From assembly GCA_035935655.1 (NCBI GenBank), contig DASYWW010000060.1, forward strand, positions 1-64,000: a stretch of DNA of 64,000 bases, given 5' to 3'. Within the stretch, counting starts at the first letter, position 1; each line of letters begins with the position of its first letter. Below are positions 16,599 through 26,120 of this stretch, piece by piece. The notes beneath the pieces are model-generated. The model ran no database searches, was not told where the DNA came from, and saw only the letters and a list, made by a program, of their open reading frames with translations. This DNA is from Candidatus Bathyarchaeia archaeon (GTDB lineage Archaea > Thermoproteota > Bathyarchaeia > 40CM-2-53-6). The position numbers were made by a program, and so were the translations under genes.

Positions 16599-17522
16599 TT
16601 GTCTCCCAAGAAAACTGGGATCTCATCACACGCGTTCTGCGTTCGCTATCTTCGGCGTAGCAGGGAGATCTATCGTCGCTATCTGGAAACCAAGCCATGG
16701 ATCAAGCTGATGCACTCTACTTTTCTCGGATTGAAGCCTGGGATGAAAATTGTTGACGTTGGGTGTGGAACTGGAGACTTTACCAGATATATAGCGAGCC
16801 TGATACTTTGCAAGTGCAAGATCATTGGTGTGGACCTTCGAGCGGCCAATATCAAGACCGCCGAAAAACAAACCAAGAAGGAAGGAATGGCCGGCAAGAT
16901 TAGTTTCCGCAAGGGCGACGCGTATAATATCCCGGTTGAAGATGGGTGGGCTGATCTCGTGTGTTGTAGGACGCTCTTGATGCATCTCACGGAACCACTG
17001 AAAGCTTTTCAAGAGATGGGCGGAGTCGCCCGTAATGGAGGAACAGTCGCAGCAATCGAGCGCGGTCGGATCGAATCTGTCTATATTCCGGATGATGAGA
17101 AGCTCACGAAGCTAGCCATTAGACTAGAAGAGGCATACGTCGACGGAGTGAGAAAACTGGAGGGGAAATACTTCGACATTGGCAATGGATTACCAACAAT
17201 CTTCCGCAAAGCGGGGCTGCAAGAAATAATGGCCGAGGTTCAGGCAGATACCTATCTAGCTTCGGACCCTAGACGGAGACTAGAAGACAAAAAGGATGAG
17301 CTAACTTTTTACCTCGCCACCTTGAAGGAGACAAAAAAACTCGACACCAAAGCCATGCGCGCGGGTGGAGCACCCAAAAAGAAAATTGACGAATACAACC
17401 GCTGGGTTGAGAAGTGGATGAAGGGGATGACAGGCGACGACGAGAAGCTCCGAAACGACACGGTCTTCAACACCGAAGGAATAGTTTCTGGTCGCTGGAC
17501 GCAAACAAGCCGCATAGTCTAA
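16599..17522 (+). CDS. SAM-dependent class I methyltransferase
   Basis: 307 residues, TTG start. Motif I is KIVDVGCGTGDFTRYIA, motif II is IIGVDLRAANI, and motif IV is WADLVCCRTLLMHLTEP. The rest of the N-terminal domain is a Rossmann fold of the Ubie/Methyltransf_11 type. Residues ~190-300 form a charged helical extension not found in the small family members. The substrate is unknown; the shape fits small-molecule methylation. It follows the MFS gene after 30 bases and may be co-transcribed. Confidence 0.85.
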   Translation: MSPKKTGISSHAFCVRYLRRSREIYRRYLETKPWIKLMHSTFLGLKPGMKIVDVGCGTGDFTRYIASLILCKCKIIGVDLRAANIKTAEKQTKKEGMAGKISFRKGDAYNIPVEDGWADLVCCRTLLMHLTEPLKAFQEMGGVARNGGTVAAIERGRIESVYIPDDEKLTKLAIRLEEAYVDGVRKLEGKYFDIGNGLPTIFRKAGLQEIMAEVQADTYLASDPRRRLEDKKDELTFYLATLKETKKLDTKAMRAGGAPKKKIDEYNRWVEKWMKGMTGDDEKLRNDTVFNTEGIVSGRWTQTSRIV

Positions 17523-17665
17523 TTAGAAAAGAGCCCTTTCCCGTCGATCATATCTCGTTAAGGAGAAGCGGTCCTGTTTCGGAGGAATCGACGCCTGGGT
17601 TAAGGAACGCTTATGCCCGCCGTGAGCCTCGTTTCTCGCGAATAGGGGTCCTAGGTGGGTATTCT

Positions 17666-18004
17666 ATGGGAGATGGCGACAGGGGAGAGATGTTTGCCGA
17701 GCTGGAGAGGGCCAGCGATGAGCTCGATAGGGCGCTGGAACAGCTCAAGAAGGCAGGATACACCCTACGCGAGTTCTCCAAAGTCCTCGAGACAGACCCC
17801 ACGGGAATACTGCTGACCCACTATCCCAACGGGTACATGATCTATCCAGACGAGATCAACAAGACTCCATGGGAGTACCCGGCCCTTCGCCCGATAGTCG
17901 ACCTGGACTATCTTATCGAGCTGCTCAAGCGCGCTAGACAACTGAAGCGGGCAAAGATGGACATAGAGAGAAGACTGGGCAAGAAGCTCATGTCGGTCTC
18001 CTAG
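17666..18004 (+). CDS. Hypothetical helical protein
   Basis: 112 residues from ATG 17666; the same frame stays open to 17414 but overlaps the methyltransferase. It starts with a coiled-coil segment (ELERASDELDRALEQLKKAG) and then a short beta-containing region with TDPTGILLTHYPNGYMIY. It ends in a basic helix. The sequence looks like a conserved small archaeal protein but I cannot name the family. Confidence 0.55.
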   Translation: MGDGDRGEMFAELERASDELDRALEQLKKAGYTLREFSKVLETDPTGILLTHYPNGYMIYPDEINKTPWEYPALRPIVDLDYLIELLKRARQLKRAKMDIERRLGKKLMSVS

Positions 18005-18493
18005 AGGACCCGAAACGCGGGATCGAGCTTTAAGATTCGAGGTCCTCGGACATTCTCACCATGCGGAGACCGGTCGTTAGGGCCCATTATTTCTAGAACA
18101 CTCGCCTTCTGAGAGTGATTCTGAGCGGGAGGACCGATGAGGTAGGGTCTAAGCGTAGATGGCTCGGCCGTTTTCGTGTTTTCCAGCTTGGGCTCGCCCC
18201 TTGGGGTCGACTACCGGTTTCTCAGAAGAGTCTAAACCTGAATTGGTTGAAGTGTCCAAACACCCAACCTAAGCTCTGGCCCGTTTCAGCAGCGTAGGCT
18301 TCGACCGAGGAAACACAAGAACCGCAGTTCACAACGAAATTATCAAGCGGGTCCGGCCCTGCTTACTTTCCATTAGCGGTAAGCCCAAAAGATGCTAAAT
18401 ACCATACGGTGCGGAAAGCGGGCTCAGGGCCGAAATATCCTGACAGCCCGTAATAGAGATGGTTGGTTGAACGGTCCATATCGTCCCATCAGA
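18005..18493. other. Intergenic region upstream of the RHS gene
   Basis: About 490 bases with no convincing gene; the frame 18115-18297 has no motif. It should contain the promoter and leader of the RHS locus. I see no tRNA, attachment repeat or clear hairpin with a T-run. Confidence 0.4.
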
Positions 18494-19558
18494 ATGGCCT
18501 ATCCCGGCCGCAAAACTCGCATTGCTCTCAGAATTAGCAAGAGTTCTGTTCTGATCATGCTAACTGTTCTGAGCCTCATTTCAGGAATCCCCCTAAACCT
18601 CGCCGCTAATGCGAGCGTAAGCTCCACGAGTGCTAGCAATTCTCCGTTAGGGTCTAAGTCAATTTCTGGCGTTGGAGCGAACCCTGTTCCCGACCTCTCT
18701 CTGCCCAAGCCAATCCTTTCTGGAATCAACAGGCTACTTGGAGCCGGGGGAATCATTCAAACATCATCGGACAATGTCACTCTTTACAATCTCGGAATAG
18801 CATTTCGACTTCTTGGCGGGCGTACGCCCCACGATGAGCTTCTTGGTCGAGACCACAAAGTCCTAAGCTCATGGTCCTTCTGGAGCATCGAGGCTCAAAT
18901 AGCGAATACGGATTCTTGGACACCTCTTTCGCCAACCTCAAGCAGTTTCCAGATCTTAGGCACAAACGAAACCGGAAGTTTTGTAACTAGAACCATGCTG
19001 GTCAGCGCAGGCCAATATTCGGGAACTCTCCAAGTTGGATACAGAGCATTGGCTTCAGGTCCCCTCAAATGGAATCTCAAGTTTACCGCCCAAACGGCGG
19101 GTACATACCGCCTCGCATACACTTGGCGTGACTTGAAAACGATCTTGCACCCACCCGACCATGCAAGACATTTTTCGGTCGGGTATGGCTTACAAGACTT
19201 CAATTTTTCTTGGAATGACGTCCCACCTGCTTTGAACTCGACAGCAGAGCTACATCCCTCCTTCTTCACACTGAGAATTAACGTCGGAACCCTAGCAGCT
19301 GGTTCCGCAACCAGCATAGATCCTCAGACAGTTGGCAGGGCCCCTAATGGAGCAAGTTACTCATTTCAAAGGAATGTTTTCTACGACCCCAAAGGAGGCT
19401 ACTATTTCGTCTTCTACTACAACGGTTTTTTCCCGGTCTACTCCTCCTCAAACGACGGGACGAACTGGTCCACCTACTCGATGCCTGCGGATGGCCAGCC
19501 TACAACGATGCTCCCTCATCCTCTCCTTTTGCTCTCAACTCCGGTCAAACAGTCGTAG
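18494..19558 (+). CDS. RHS toxin, N-terminal segment with signal peptide
   Basis: First uninterrupted piece of the toxin. A basic start (PGRKTRIALRISKS) and a hydrophobic core form a Sec signal peptide, with a likely cleavage after LAANA. The mature part is Ser/Thr/Asn-rich and beta-sheet-like, as expected for a secreted archaeal surface protein. True coding probably ends near 19490: the frame +2 downstream reads YNDAPSSSPFALNSGQTVVV, which continues the protein better than the in-frame tail. Secretion by Sec implies contact-dependent or free release, not a type VI needle. Confidence 0.75.
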   Translation: MAYPGRKTRIALRISKSSVLIMLTVLSLISGIPLNLAANASVSSTSASNSPLGSKSISGVGANPVPDLSLPKPILSGINRLLGAGGIIQTSSDNVTLYNLGIAFRLLGGRTPHDELLGRDHKVLSSWSFWSIEAQIANTDSWTPLSPTSSSFQILGTNETGSFVTRTMLVSAGQYSGTLQVGYRALASGPLKWNLKFTAQTAGTYRLAYTWRDLKTILHPPDHARHFSVGYGLQDFNFSWNDVPPALNSTAELHPSFFTLRINVGTLAAGSATSIDPQTVGRAPNGASYSFQRNVFYDPKGGYYFVFYYNGFFPVYSSSNDGTNWSTYSMPADGQPTTMLPHPLLLLSTPVKQS

Positions 19559-22500
19559 TAGCAACTGGGCAATCTCTGCAGAGCACCTTTGCGTGCCCTC
19601 CAAGCCCTGCGGATACGTCGCACCGTCACTCTACTATGCTTCAGGCAGCATCTCCGGTCCGACCATTACGTGGAACCCCAATAAACAAGGCCAACTCGTA
19701 ACCCAAGCTGTTACGATTCCTCGAGGATGCGCGACCACATCAACATCGTGCACCGAAACGGTCGCAATCAGATACGTATCACTAGCTCTAGCGGCTACCG
19801 GATCTAGACTTACTCCCGCTTTTTCATTCAACTTCTATGCCTCCGGCCCCGTGATCAACGGTGACGGTGACGGCATCTGCCAACCTAACTGGCCAACAGA
19901 GAGCGATTTGGTCGCGGCATATCAGGGGGCTCTACTGTTTGCGGGTTGTGAAGCTGACTCAAACGCGTTGTACTCCCAGGTCCTTCCGGCTGATGCTGCA
20001 GGGAGCGTCCGTGTCATATACCAATCCTATTCGGGCACATTCGTCCAGCTCAGGTCGATTCTCATCGGCGCCAACATCGGAGTCCAGACATTTACGCCAG
20101 CGTTAGATACCTACATTACTGCTTGCTGTGGCCTCGACAATACTCGGGAGGACTCGTCCCAAACTCTGACCCTCGCTGCACCATTCCAGTCCTATGAAGC
20201 AGATGAGCTGGTAAAGTTCAACCTGCAAACCCTCAAACCTGGCGCAGTAGTAACATGGTCAACCCTCAATTTCACATCTGATGGCAACGGTTTCGGCGTA
20301 GAGAACGTGGATGCCTATCAGCCGAACCAATCATGGTCTGGCAGCGTTACCTTCGACCAAGGTAAGCCGGGGGTCCTTAGGTCCTCGGTCTCAACAACCT
20401 TCAAGGTGAATTTCGCAAACTATCCCAGTGGAAAGACCCTTTCCCTGAATGTTACCAACCCGATCATGCACGTAGTCCAAGGAAGCTGGAGTTGGGTTGA
20501 CAACGGCCTCTTCATCGGAGAGGCCCCTAACGCGACATTCGACCCTGGAATATCGCTCTGGTCGAGCAAATCTACCCATAGCGAGGTCTTGAGTGTCCGG
20601 TACATTTGTTGTGTAGGGAACTCCGAGGTCGTAGAGCCCAATGAGAGTCCGAATACTACATTCTCGGCCGTGGCCGACTCGAAGTATGGAATTCATCTAG
20701 TATACACCGGAATGCCCGACGGCAACACCACGTACCAGTATCGGGCAAGCGGATCTCCGTCGTGGGCTACCCCAGTAAGACACATTTTCAGTCCAGATCC
20801 ACAAGACGTCTGCGGATCTCCCCCCGCCCAATGTTATGACACGGACCCCACAATTACGGTCGATAGCTCCACAAACGATCTCTACGCATTCTCGATCTAC
20901 TCTCCCCCGGCAGGCTCAGGACTGACTCCCTCGATCGTAATGAAGCGGAAAACCTTCTCGCAAGACTGGCATGATGCAAGCACAACAACGGTCGCCAACA
21001 AAGAAGGAAGCGGCAACATCAACCTGATCTCACCACGAAACCTGCAATCAAACTATGCCCTATTCAGCGGAACCAACCCAAGCTGGATTACACTCACATG
21101 GACAGACTGGCCAATACTCTTCTTCGAACAAGTTCCAGTACAGACCGTTTGGTCCCCGTTTGCCGCACCTCCCGACCCATGGGACGGATACGGCGTCGCA
21201 CCGTACGGCGAATATTTCCAAAACCTTGGCGAGTCCGTTTCGACTAGTACCGGACTGCTGACAATTCGGCAGACAGATCTCAGCCTTCCAGGGCGTGGAC
21301 TGAACTTGGAAATTGCCAGAGTCTACACAGAGCCCTACAGCTTCCTGTCCGGTAGCCCGTACCCGTTTGAAAAATATCCATGGGCTCCAATGGGCGATGG
21401 ATGGCAGCTCAATTTTCCTTGGATGACAAAGGCTAACGTCTCGTTCTACATTCATCTCTGGAACGGTGAAGGATACAGAATACCATACGGTTTCTGGTCC
21501 GGGACCACCGCTTTCTTCGAGAATCATCAAGGCGAGAACTTCCGTATGGTGCGAAACTCCAACGACATTCTCCTAATCACAAAAGATGGGGTATCCTACC
21601 GATTCGCCCCATCAAGTCATGCGCTCACTACAATCACAGACCCTTCGGGCAACACGATCACCTTCGCATATTCGAACGGCCTAATCTCAACGATAATAGA
21701 CACAATCGGCAGAACGCTTCTTTTCTGCTATAGCGGACTGCTTGCAAGGATAGACCAGGCCACAGGCCCATGTTCAAACGAGTTAGGGAAAATCAGAGGA
21801 GTAACTTTCATTTACAATGGTCAAGACCTCGCTTCCGAAACCGACCCAGCCGGAAGAATCACAAGCTACAACTATACTGCGGCCTCAGTCAGCCCTGCGA
21901 TTGCTCCCTGGATTCTATCTTCGATAATATATCCCACTAATTGGCACACGAGTTTCGCCTACGCGAATTCTTCGATCGGAACAGATGCCCTAACCTTCAG
22001 AGTCGCGAGCCAAACTGTTGGAACATCCCAGGGGGCTACGGTCCGCCAGTTCAAGTTCAGCTACGTCCCAGCCCCCGGAGGTTTTGTTATCGGATCGACG
22101 GTTCAATCGTACGACGGAACGCAACTTGCCGCCTACACCGACTATTCCTTCTCGTTTGCCGGAATGAACCAGAACGTCTCCGACTCGAACCACAATTTCG
22201 TCCGGGGCGTGGAAGATCTCTACGGCGTCGCCGGTCTACCAGTAAAGGAGATCATCCTTGTCACAGACGGTCACGGAGCAATTCAAAGTTTCACAAACTT
22301 CTACGGCTACGATCTCTGGGGCAACCTGATCTACAGCAGCAAAGCCATTGATAATAGAGCTTTATCCTACCATGATAGTTTCAGCTCCTACTACAATGAC
22401 GGTGTCCCAGTAGGCTTCAACTCTTTCCAAGATAGTTTCAGTCAGGCAAACCAAACTCTGCCAGACAACAACTGGTCGATATCGAAAGGAAATTGGGCGG

Positions 22501-25196
22501 TCCAAGCTAGTTTTCTCAGTCTCGTCACAAACGGCGCATACAATGGAACAGGCACATCGGGTAATCAAGGGGCTATGTTTGCCTCGGCCGATCTAGGCCA
22601 CCCAATCCTAAGCTCCAGCTACATCTCGACAAGTACCAACATTATGCTGGTCAACATGGAGAATTTTAGTAATCCAAGGACAGGCATTTTCGTTCATTAT
22701 CCTGGGAACGGAATCAACAAGTTTTCTTTGGTCATCCGCAACGACACATATCTCGAACTCACAAACGAGACAAGCTGGCTCGGAGACACCCAACAAAATG
22801 CTAGGTGCCTAATACCCTCTGGGGTGACATATTGGGCTTGGTACACACTCAATCTATCCGTTCAATACTTAGGTCTCCTAAACAGCTACTACGCACAGGG
22901 AACCCTGAGCTACTCGGGAAGCATCCTCTGCAGCGTTACCGGCGTATTCCAAACCACTGGACCGGATGCGACAGGAACGGGATTCGGGCTCTACGCGGGA
23001 GGATACTCAGTCATGTTCGACAATTTCACAGCCGGCCCTGGCCCGACAGAGTTTTCTAGCTCTTTCATACCCGGTGGTTCTCCCGGCCCCAACATTCACG
23101 GTAAGGTCTCCGGAACTGGAGAGTTGCAGAGTTCTATCGGCGCTAGCGGGTTTGTCGAAAACTATTACGGTTACACCTACCAGGGTGGACTATCTCAGAC
23201 TAAGAAGCGGTTCGATTCTTCGACTGGCAGGCAATGGATTACAACATCTAGAACTTATGACAACTATGGCAACCAGATCACTCTCACGGACCCCAGAGGC
23301 AACATTACGCGGTACGGCTATTCGGCAAAGTACCGGTCGGCCTACCTGACGAGTCGCAACCAAACCCTGGTTCCCGGTGGGACTCTGATCTTCAGTACAT
23401 TCGGCCATAACATTAACACGGGGGACATGCTGTCTTCCGTAGACCCCCTCGGACACAACACGACCTACGCCTATGACATTCTGAGTCGAGTCACAAAAAA
23501 GACGATGCCCTCTAACGAAGGTTACACATCGTACTCGTATAACGATCAACTCACCTACTTCAACGTAACCAACGAGAACGGATGGCTAGCGCAACGCGTC
23601 TATGATGGTATCGGTCGTCTTTCCAAAATTATCCGTTTCCTAAATGGACAGCCATATTCGACAGAGGTTTACACCTACAATTGGCAGGATAAGATCCTCA
23701 GCGACACAGATCCGGTGGGCAACACGATCTCATACCAGTACGACGCTCTCGGCCGTCTAACTCTCGTCAAGAAACCCGACCTCAACACGACAACAGTCAC
23801 CTATGACGATCTGGATTCGTGGGCTAGGAGCGCGGACGAAAACGGAGTATCAAAGTGCATCTGGACAGATCGTCTAGGCCGAACCATCGACGTCGTCGAA
23901 AACGCTCTCCTCTTCTGCACGCCCGCAACCATCCTGACCGCGTACTTCTATGATGAGGTTGGAAACCTCCTACGTGTCACCAGCTCGACCGGCCAATCCA
24001 CAAGCTACACGTACGACAACCTGAACCGCCTTACAAAGACAATCTATCCTGATACAACGGCCGAAACCTACCTGTACGATGTCGGCGGGAACATGGTGAC
24101 CAAGACGGATCGGAATGGGATCCGAACCTATCACACCTACGACTCTCTTGATCGTCTTGCAAATATCACATATCGCGGGAGCACAATTACGACTGACTTG
24201 TACGTTTACGATGACAACAGCAACCTGTTCCAGTTGTTGAGTCAGAATGCCACAACTACTTTCTCGTATGATAACCGCAACAGGGTGACGTGTGAGAGCT
24301 ACGCGGTCAACGGTATCCTTCCTAGCGCAGTGAGTGGTCCATGTGCATCGGGCGGTGGTGGGAGTGTAGCCGCGGGAACACTCATAACCATGGCCGATCA
24401 TTCACTCGTTCCTGTCCAGAATCTGAAGGTCGGGGACCATCTCCAGTCCTATAATGTCACTACAAACCAGTTCACTGTGTCATCTATCATCCAGACTGCT
24501 AAGGTCGATGTGCATGACATGCTGATCATCAGTACACGAGACGGACGCGACCTTAGAACGGATAATGCGACTATTCAGAAGCTCTGGGTCGAACAGTCCA
24601 CCGGGAAGATCGGTTGGCTCTCAGTTACCCAGCTGCGAGTTGGAGACAGGCTCTTCATCCCACAATCACAGACTTGGACCATCGTCACAAGCATCAAGGA
24701 CATCCCGGGCCAATTCGTCATGTACGATGTCTACGATACTGCACCAGGCGATTACATCGCCAACGGATACCTCGATCCCAAAAAGAGTCCTATCCTTGGC
24801 CCGACGCCGAGCGGAACCAGCTCGAACGGCTACTCTTTTCAGTACTGGTACACCGGGGAGACAATATCATCGATTACCTACAACGACTTCACCTACGCCA
24901 GCTACAGCTATGACCCTCTCGGCAGAGTCCAGACCATGACTCATAGTTTTGTGGCTGGCACAACAAGTTTCAGCTATTATCCTAACGACCAGTTGAAACG
25001 AGTGCAGTACGCGAATGGATTAGTCACTAATTGCACTTACACCAATCTAGACCAGATTTCGACCGTCAAACTGAAGAACGGTGGTGCAGTCCCGCTTTAT
25101 CTCGCCTACCAGTACAATAACACGGGCACCGTCGCTAGCGTCACCGGCTGGTTGACGAACACCTCCAACGTCCAAGTGAATGTCAGCGAGAAGTAG
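19332..25196 (+). CDS. RHS toxin, central YD-repeat segment
   Basis: The longest open piece. Codons before about 19600 are read in the wrong frame relative to the protein; homology starts at GYVAPSLYYASGS. From about 21240 the chain has the RHS entry motif GLLTIRQTDLSLPGRGLNL, followed by many YD repeats (ITDPSGNTITFAYSNG, YDALGRLTLVKKP, YDNLNRLTKTIYPD). A LamG-like insert and a Hint-like segment interrupt the repeats. The frame ends at the TAG at 25194, where the repeat pattern requires an aromatic residue; the next codons continue the repeat in the same frame. Confidence 0.85.
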   Translation: MAGPLMEQVTHFKGMFSTTPKEATISSSTTTVFSRSTPPQTTGRTGPPTRCLRMASLQRCSLILSFCSQLRSNSRSSNWAISAEHLCVPSKPCGYVAPSLYYASGSISGPTITWNPNKQGQLVTQAVTIPRGCATTSTSCTETVAIRYVSLALAATGSRLTPAFSFNFYASGPVINGDGDGICQPNWPTESDLVAAYQGALLFAGCEADSNALYSQVLPADAAGSVRVIYQSYSGTFVQLRSILIGANIGVQTFTPALDTYITACCGLDNTREDSSQTLTLAAPFQSYEADELVKFNLQTLKPGAVVTWSTLNFTSDGNGFGVENVDAYQPNQSWSGSVTFDQGKPGVLRSSVSTTFKVNFANYPSGKTLSLNVTNPIMHVVQGSWSWVDNGLFIGEAPNATFDPGISLWSSKSTHSEVLSVRYICCVGNSEVVEPNESPNTTFSAVADSKYGIHLVYTGMPDGNTTYQYRASGSPSWATPVRHIFSPDPQDVCGSPPAQCYDTDPTITVDSSTNDLYAFSIYSPPAGSGLTPSIVMKRKTFSQDWHDASTTTVANKEGSGNINLISPRNLQSNYALFSGTNPSWITLTWTDWPILFFEQVPVQTVWSPFAAPPDPWDGYGVAPYGEYFQNLGESVSTSTGLLTIRQTDLSLPGRGLNLEIARVYTEPYSFLSGSPYPFEKYPWAPMGDGWQLNFPWMTKANVSFYIHLWNGEGYRIPYGFWSGTTAFFENHQGENFRMVRNSNDILLITKDGVSYRFAPSSHALTTITDPSGNTITFAYSNGLISTIIDTIGRTLLFCYSGLLARIDQATGPCSNELGKIRGVTFIYNGQDLASETDPAGRITSYNYTAASVSPAIAPWILSSIIYPTNWHTSFAYANSSIGTDALTFRVASQTVGTSQGATVRQFKFSYVPAPGGFVIGSTVQSYDGTQLAAYTDYSFSFAGMNQNVSDSNHNFVRGVEDLYGVAGLPVKEIILVTDGHGAIQSFTNFYGYDLWGNLIYSSKAIDNRALSYHDSFSSYYNDGVPVGFNSFQDSFSQANQTLPDNNWSISKGNWAVQASFLSLVTNGAYNGTGTSGNQGAMFASADLGHPILSSSYISTSTNIMLVNMENFSNPRTGIFVHYPGNGINKFSLVIRNDTYLELTNETSWLGDTQQNARCLIPSGVTYWAWYTLNLSVQYLGLLNSYYAQGTLSYSGSILCSVTGVFQTTGPDATGTGFGLYAGGYSVMFDNFTAGPGPTEFSSSFIPGGSPGPNIHGKVSGTGELQSSIGASGFVENYYGYTYQGGLSQTKKRFDSSTGRQWITTSRTYDNYGNQITLTDPRGNITRYGYSAKYRSAYLTSRNQTLVPGGTLIFSTFGHNINTGDMLSSVDPLGHNTTYAYDILSRVTKKTMPSNEGYTSYSYNDQLTYFNVTNENGWLAQRVYDGIGRLSKIIRFLNGQPYSTEVYTYNWQDKILSDTDPVGNTISYQYDALGRLTLVKKPDLNTTTVTYDDLDSWARSADENGVSKCIWTDRLGRTIDVVENALLFCTPATILTAYFYDEVGNLLRVTSSTGQSTSYTYDNLNRLTKTIYPDTTAETYLYDVGGNMVTKTDRNGIRTYHTYDSLDRLANITYRGSTITTDLYVYDDNSNLFQLLSQNATTTFSYDNRNRVTCESYAVNGILPSAVSGPCASGGGGSVAAGTLITMADHSLVPVQNLKVGDHLQSYNVTTNQFTVSSIIQTAKVDVHDMLIISTRDGRDLRTDNATIQKLWVEQSTGKIGWLSVTQLRVGDRLFIPQSQTWTIVTSIKDIPGQFVMYDVYDTAPGDYIANGYLDPKKSPILGPTPSGTSSNGYSFQYWYTGETISSITYNDFTYASYSYDPLGRVQTMTHSFVAGTTSFSYYPNDQLKRVQYANGLVTNCTYTNLDQISTVKLKNGGAVPLYLAYQYNNTGTVASVTGWLTNTSNVQVNVSEK
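24340..24780 (+). other. Hint-like domain inside the RHS repeats
   Basis: The segment starts VAAGTLITMADHSLVPVQNL followed by KVGDHLQSYN, the standard Hint block. Later it has LRVGDRLFIP and ends with YIANGYLDP. Canonical Hint domains start with Cys or Ser, carry a TxxH motif and end in a His-Asn pair. Here position 1 is probably Ser (GGGGS-VAAG), the TxxH site reads TDNA, and the terminal His-Asn is replaced by LDP. It is therefore either a non-cleaving relative or a divergent archaeal type. YD repeats continue on both sides. Confidence 0.7.
25194..25196 (+). other. In-frame amber codon in the RHS repeat
   Basis: TAG lies between GAG AAG and GCG TAT GAT CCT. The repeat consensus at this place is Tyr-x-Tyr-Asp, so the codon replaced is most likely TAC or TAT. 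Translation in the same frame continues with AYDPLQRLINSN and the RHS core. A substitution, a sequencing error or amber suppression would all explain it. Confidence 0.85.
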
Positions 25197-26120
25197 GCGT
25201 ATGATCCTCTTCAGCGGCTCATCAACTCGAACGTTACATCCGGCACAACGAAGACAGTGGCTTCGTTCCAGTATGATAACGCTGGAAACAGGCTTCAACA
25301 AGTTCTGAACGGGGTCACAACCACCTACAGCTACAACATGTCGAACAACGAACTCACCCGCTCAACTGTATCCGGAATCTCAACAGATTATCGTTACGAT
25401 AGCGATGGTAATCTCATCTCCAGAACCACAGGACCTAATCGATGGACCTATTTTTGGAGTCTGGCAGGAAGACTCGTTAGCGTGAGCAACAACACTGGGG
25501 CCCAGGGCTTCTATGCCTACGATGGATTCGGTCGGCGCGTAGAATCCAAGGAGGCACAAAGTACAGTCTTCTACGGATATCTGGGAACAGAGACATTAGC
25601 AGATCTAGGAACCGGCTCGGAGAACGACTACATTTACTCCGCAGGACTACGAGTCCTCCGCAGTGCCGGGTCAAGCTCGACTACGTTCTTCTATCACCCG
25701 GATGCCATTGGAAGCACAAGGCTGATCACAGATCCGAACAAGACCGTCGTCTTCAGCGACAGTTACCAACCATATGGACAAGACAATGGGACACCCACCG
25801 GCTCAGACACGTACAGGTTCACGGGCAAACCCGTTAGCTCAACGACCGGCTTGTACTATGAGTATCAGCGCTGGTACGACCCGTCGACAGGACGATTCAT
25901 CAGCCAGGACCCCTTGGGCTGGAACCCGTGGGACTCACAAAGCCTCAACCCATACGCCTACGTGGGGAACCAACCCACTCTGCTGACCGACCCTACCGGA
26001 GCCGTTTACAACTGCGGGTCTGAAGAAGGATGCCAGGTTCCTGGAAACGCTCTCCCAGGGAATGAGATAACACCCACAACACAGACGTCGCACCGGCGCC
26101 GCCGCCTGCGGAGGCAGTAA
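25197..26120 (+). CDS. RHS toxin, C-terminal RHS core segment
   Basis: Open in the same frame as the central segment after the amber codon; an internal ATG at 25257 could start it independently. It holds the last YD repeats (YRYDSDGNLISRTTGPNRW; FYAYDGFGRRVES). The conserved RHS-associated core follows: a QPYGQ turn, YDPSTGRFISQDPLGWN, NPYAYVGNQP and DPTG. In characterised RHS proteins this core plugs the shell and marks the point after which the toxin tip varies. The frame ends in an Arg-rich string that is a misread of the Pro-rich linker. Confidence 0.8.
   Translation, partial: AYDPLQRLINSNVTSGTTKTVASFQYDNAGNRLQQVLNGVTTTYSYNMSNNELTRSTVSGISTDYRYDSDGNLISRTTGPNRWTYFWSLAGRLVSVSNNTGAQGFYAYDGFGRRVESKEAQSTVFYGYLGTETLADLGTGSENDYIYSAGLRVLRSAGSSSTTFFYHPDAIGSTRLITDPNKTVVFSDSYQPYGQDNGTPTGSDTYRFTGKPVSSTTGLYYEYQRWYDPSTGRFISQDPLGWNPWDSQSLNPYAYVGNQPTLLTDPTGAVYNCGSEEGCQVPGNALPGNEITPTTQTSHRRRRLRRQ

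Noticed and set aside
18115-18297. 60-codon ORF upstream of the RHS gene
   Set aside because: No recognisable composition or start site; likely chance.
25194-25196. Pyrrolysine recoding of the RHS amber codon
   Set aside because: No pyl genes are in the window and TAG ends ordinary genes such as pyrB; a Tyr-to-amber substitution or read error is simpler.
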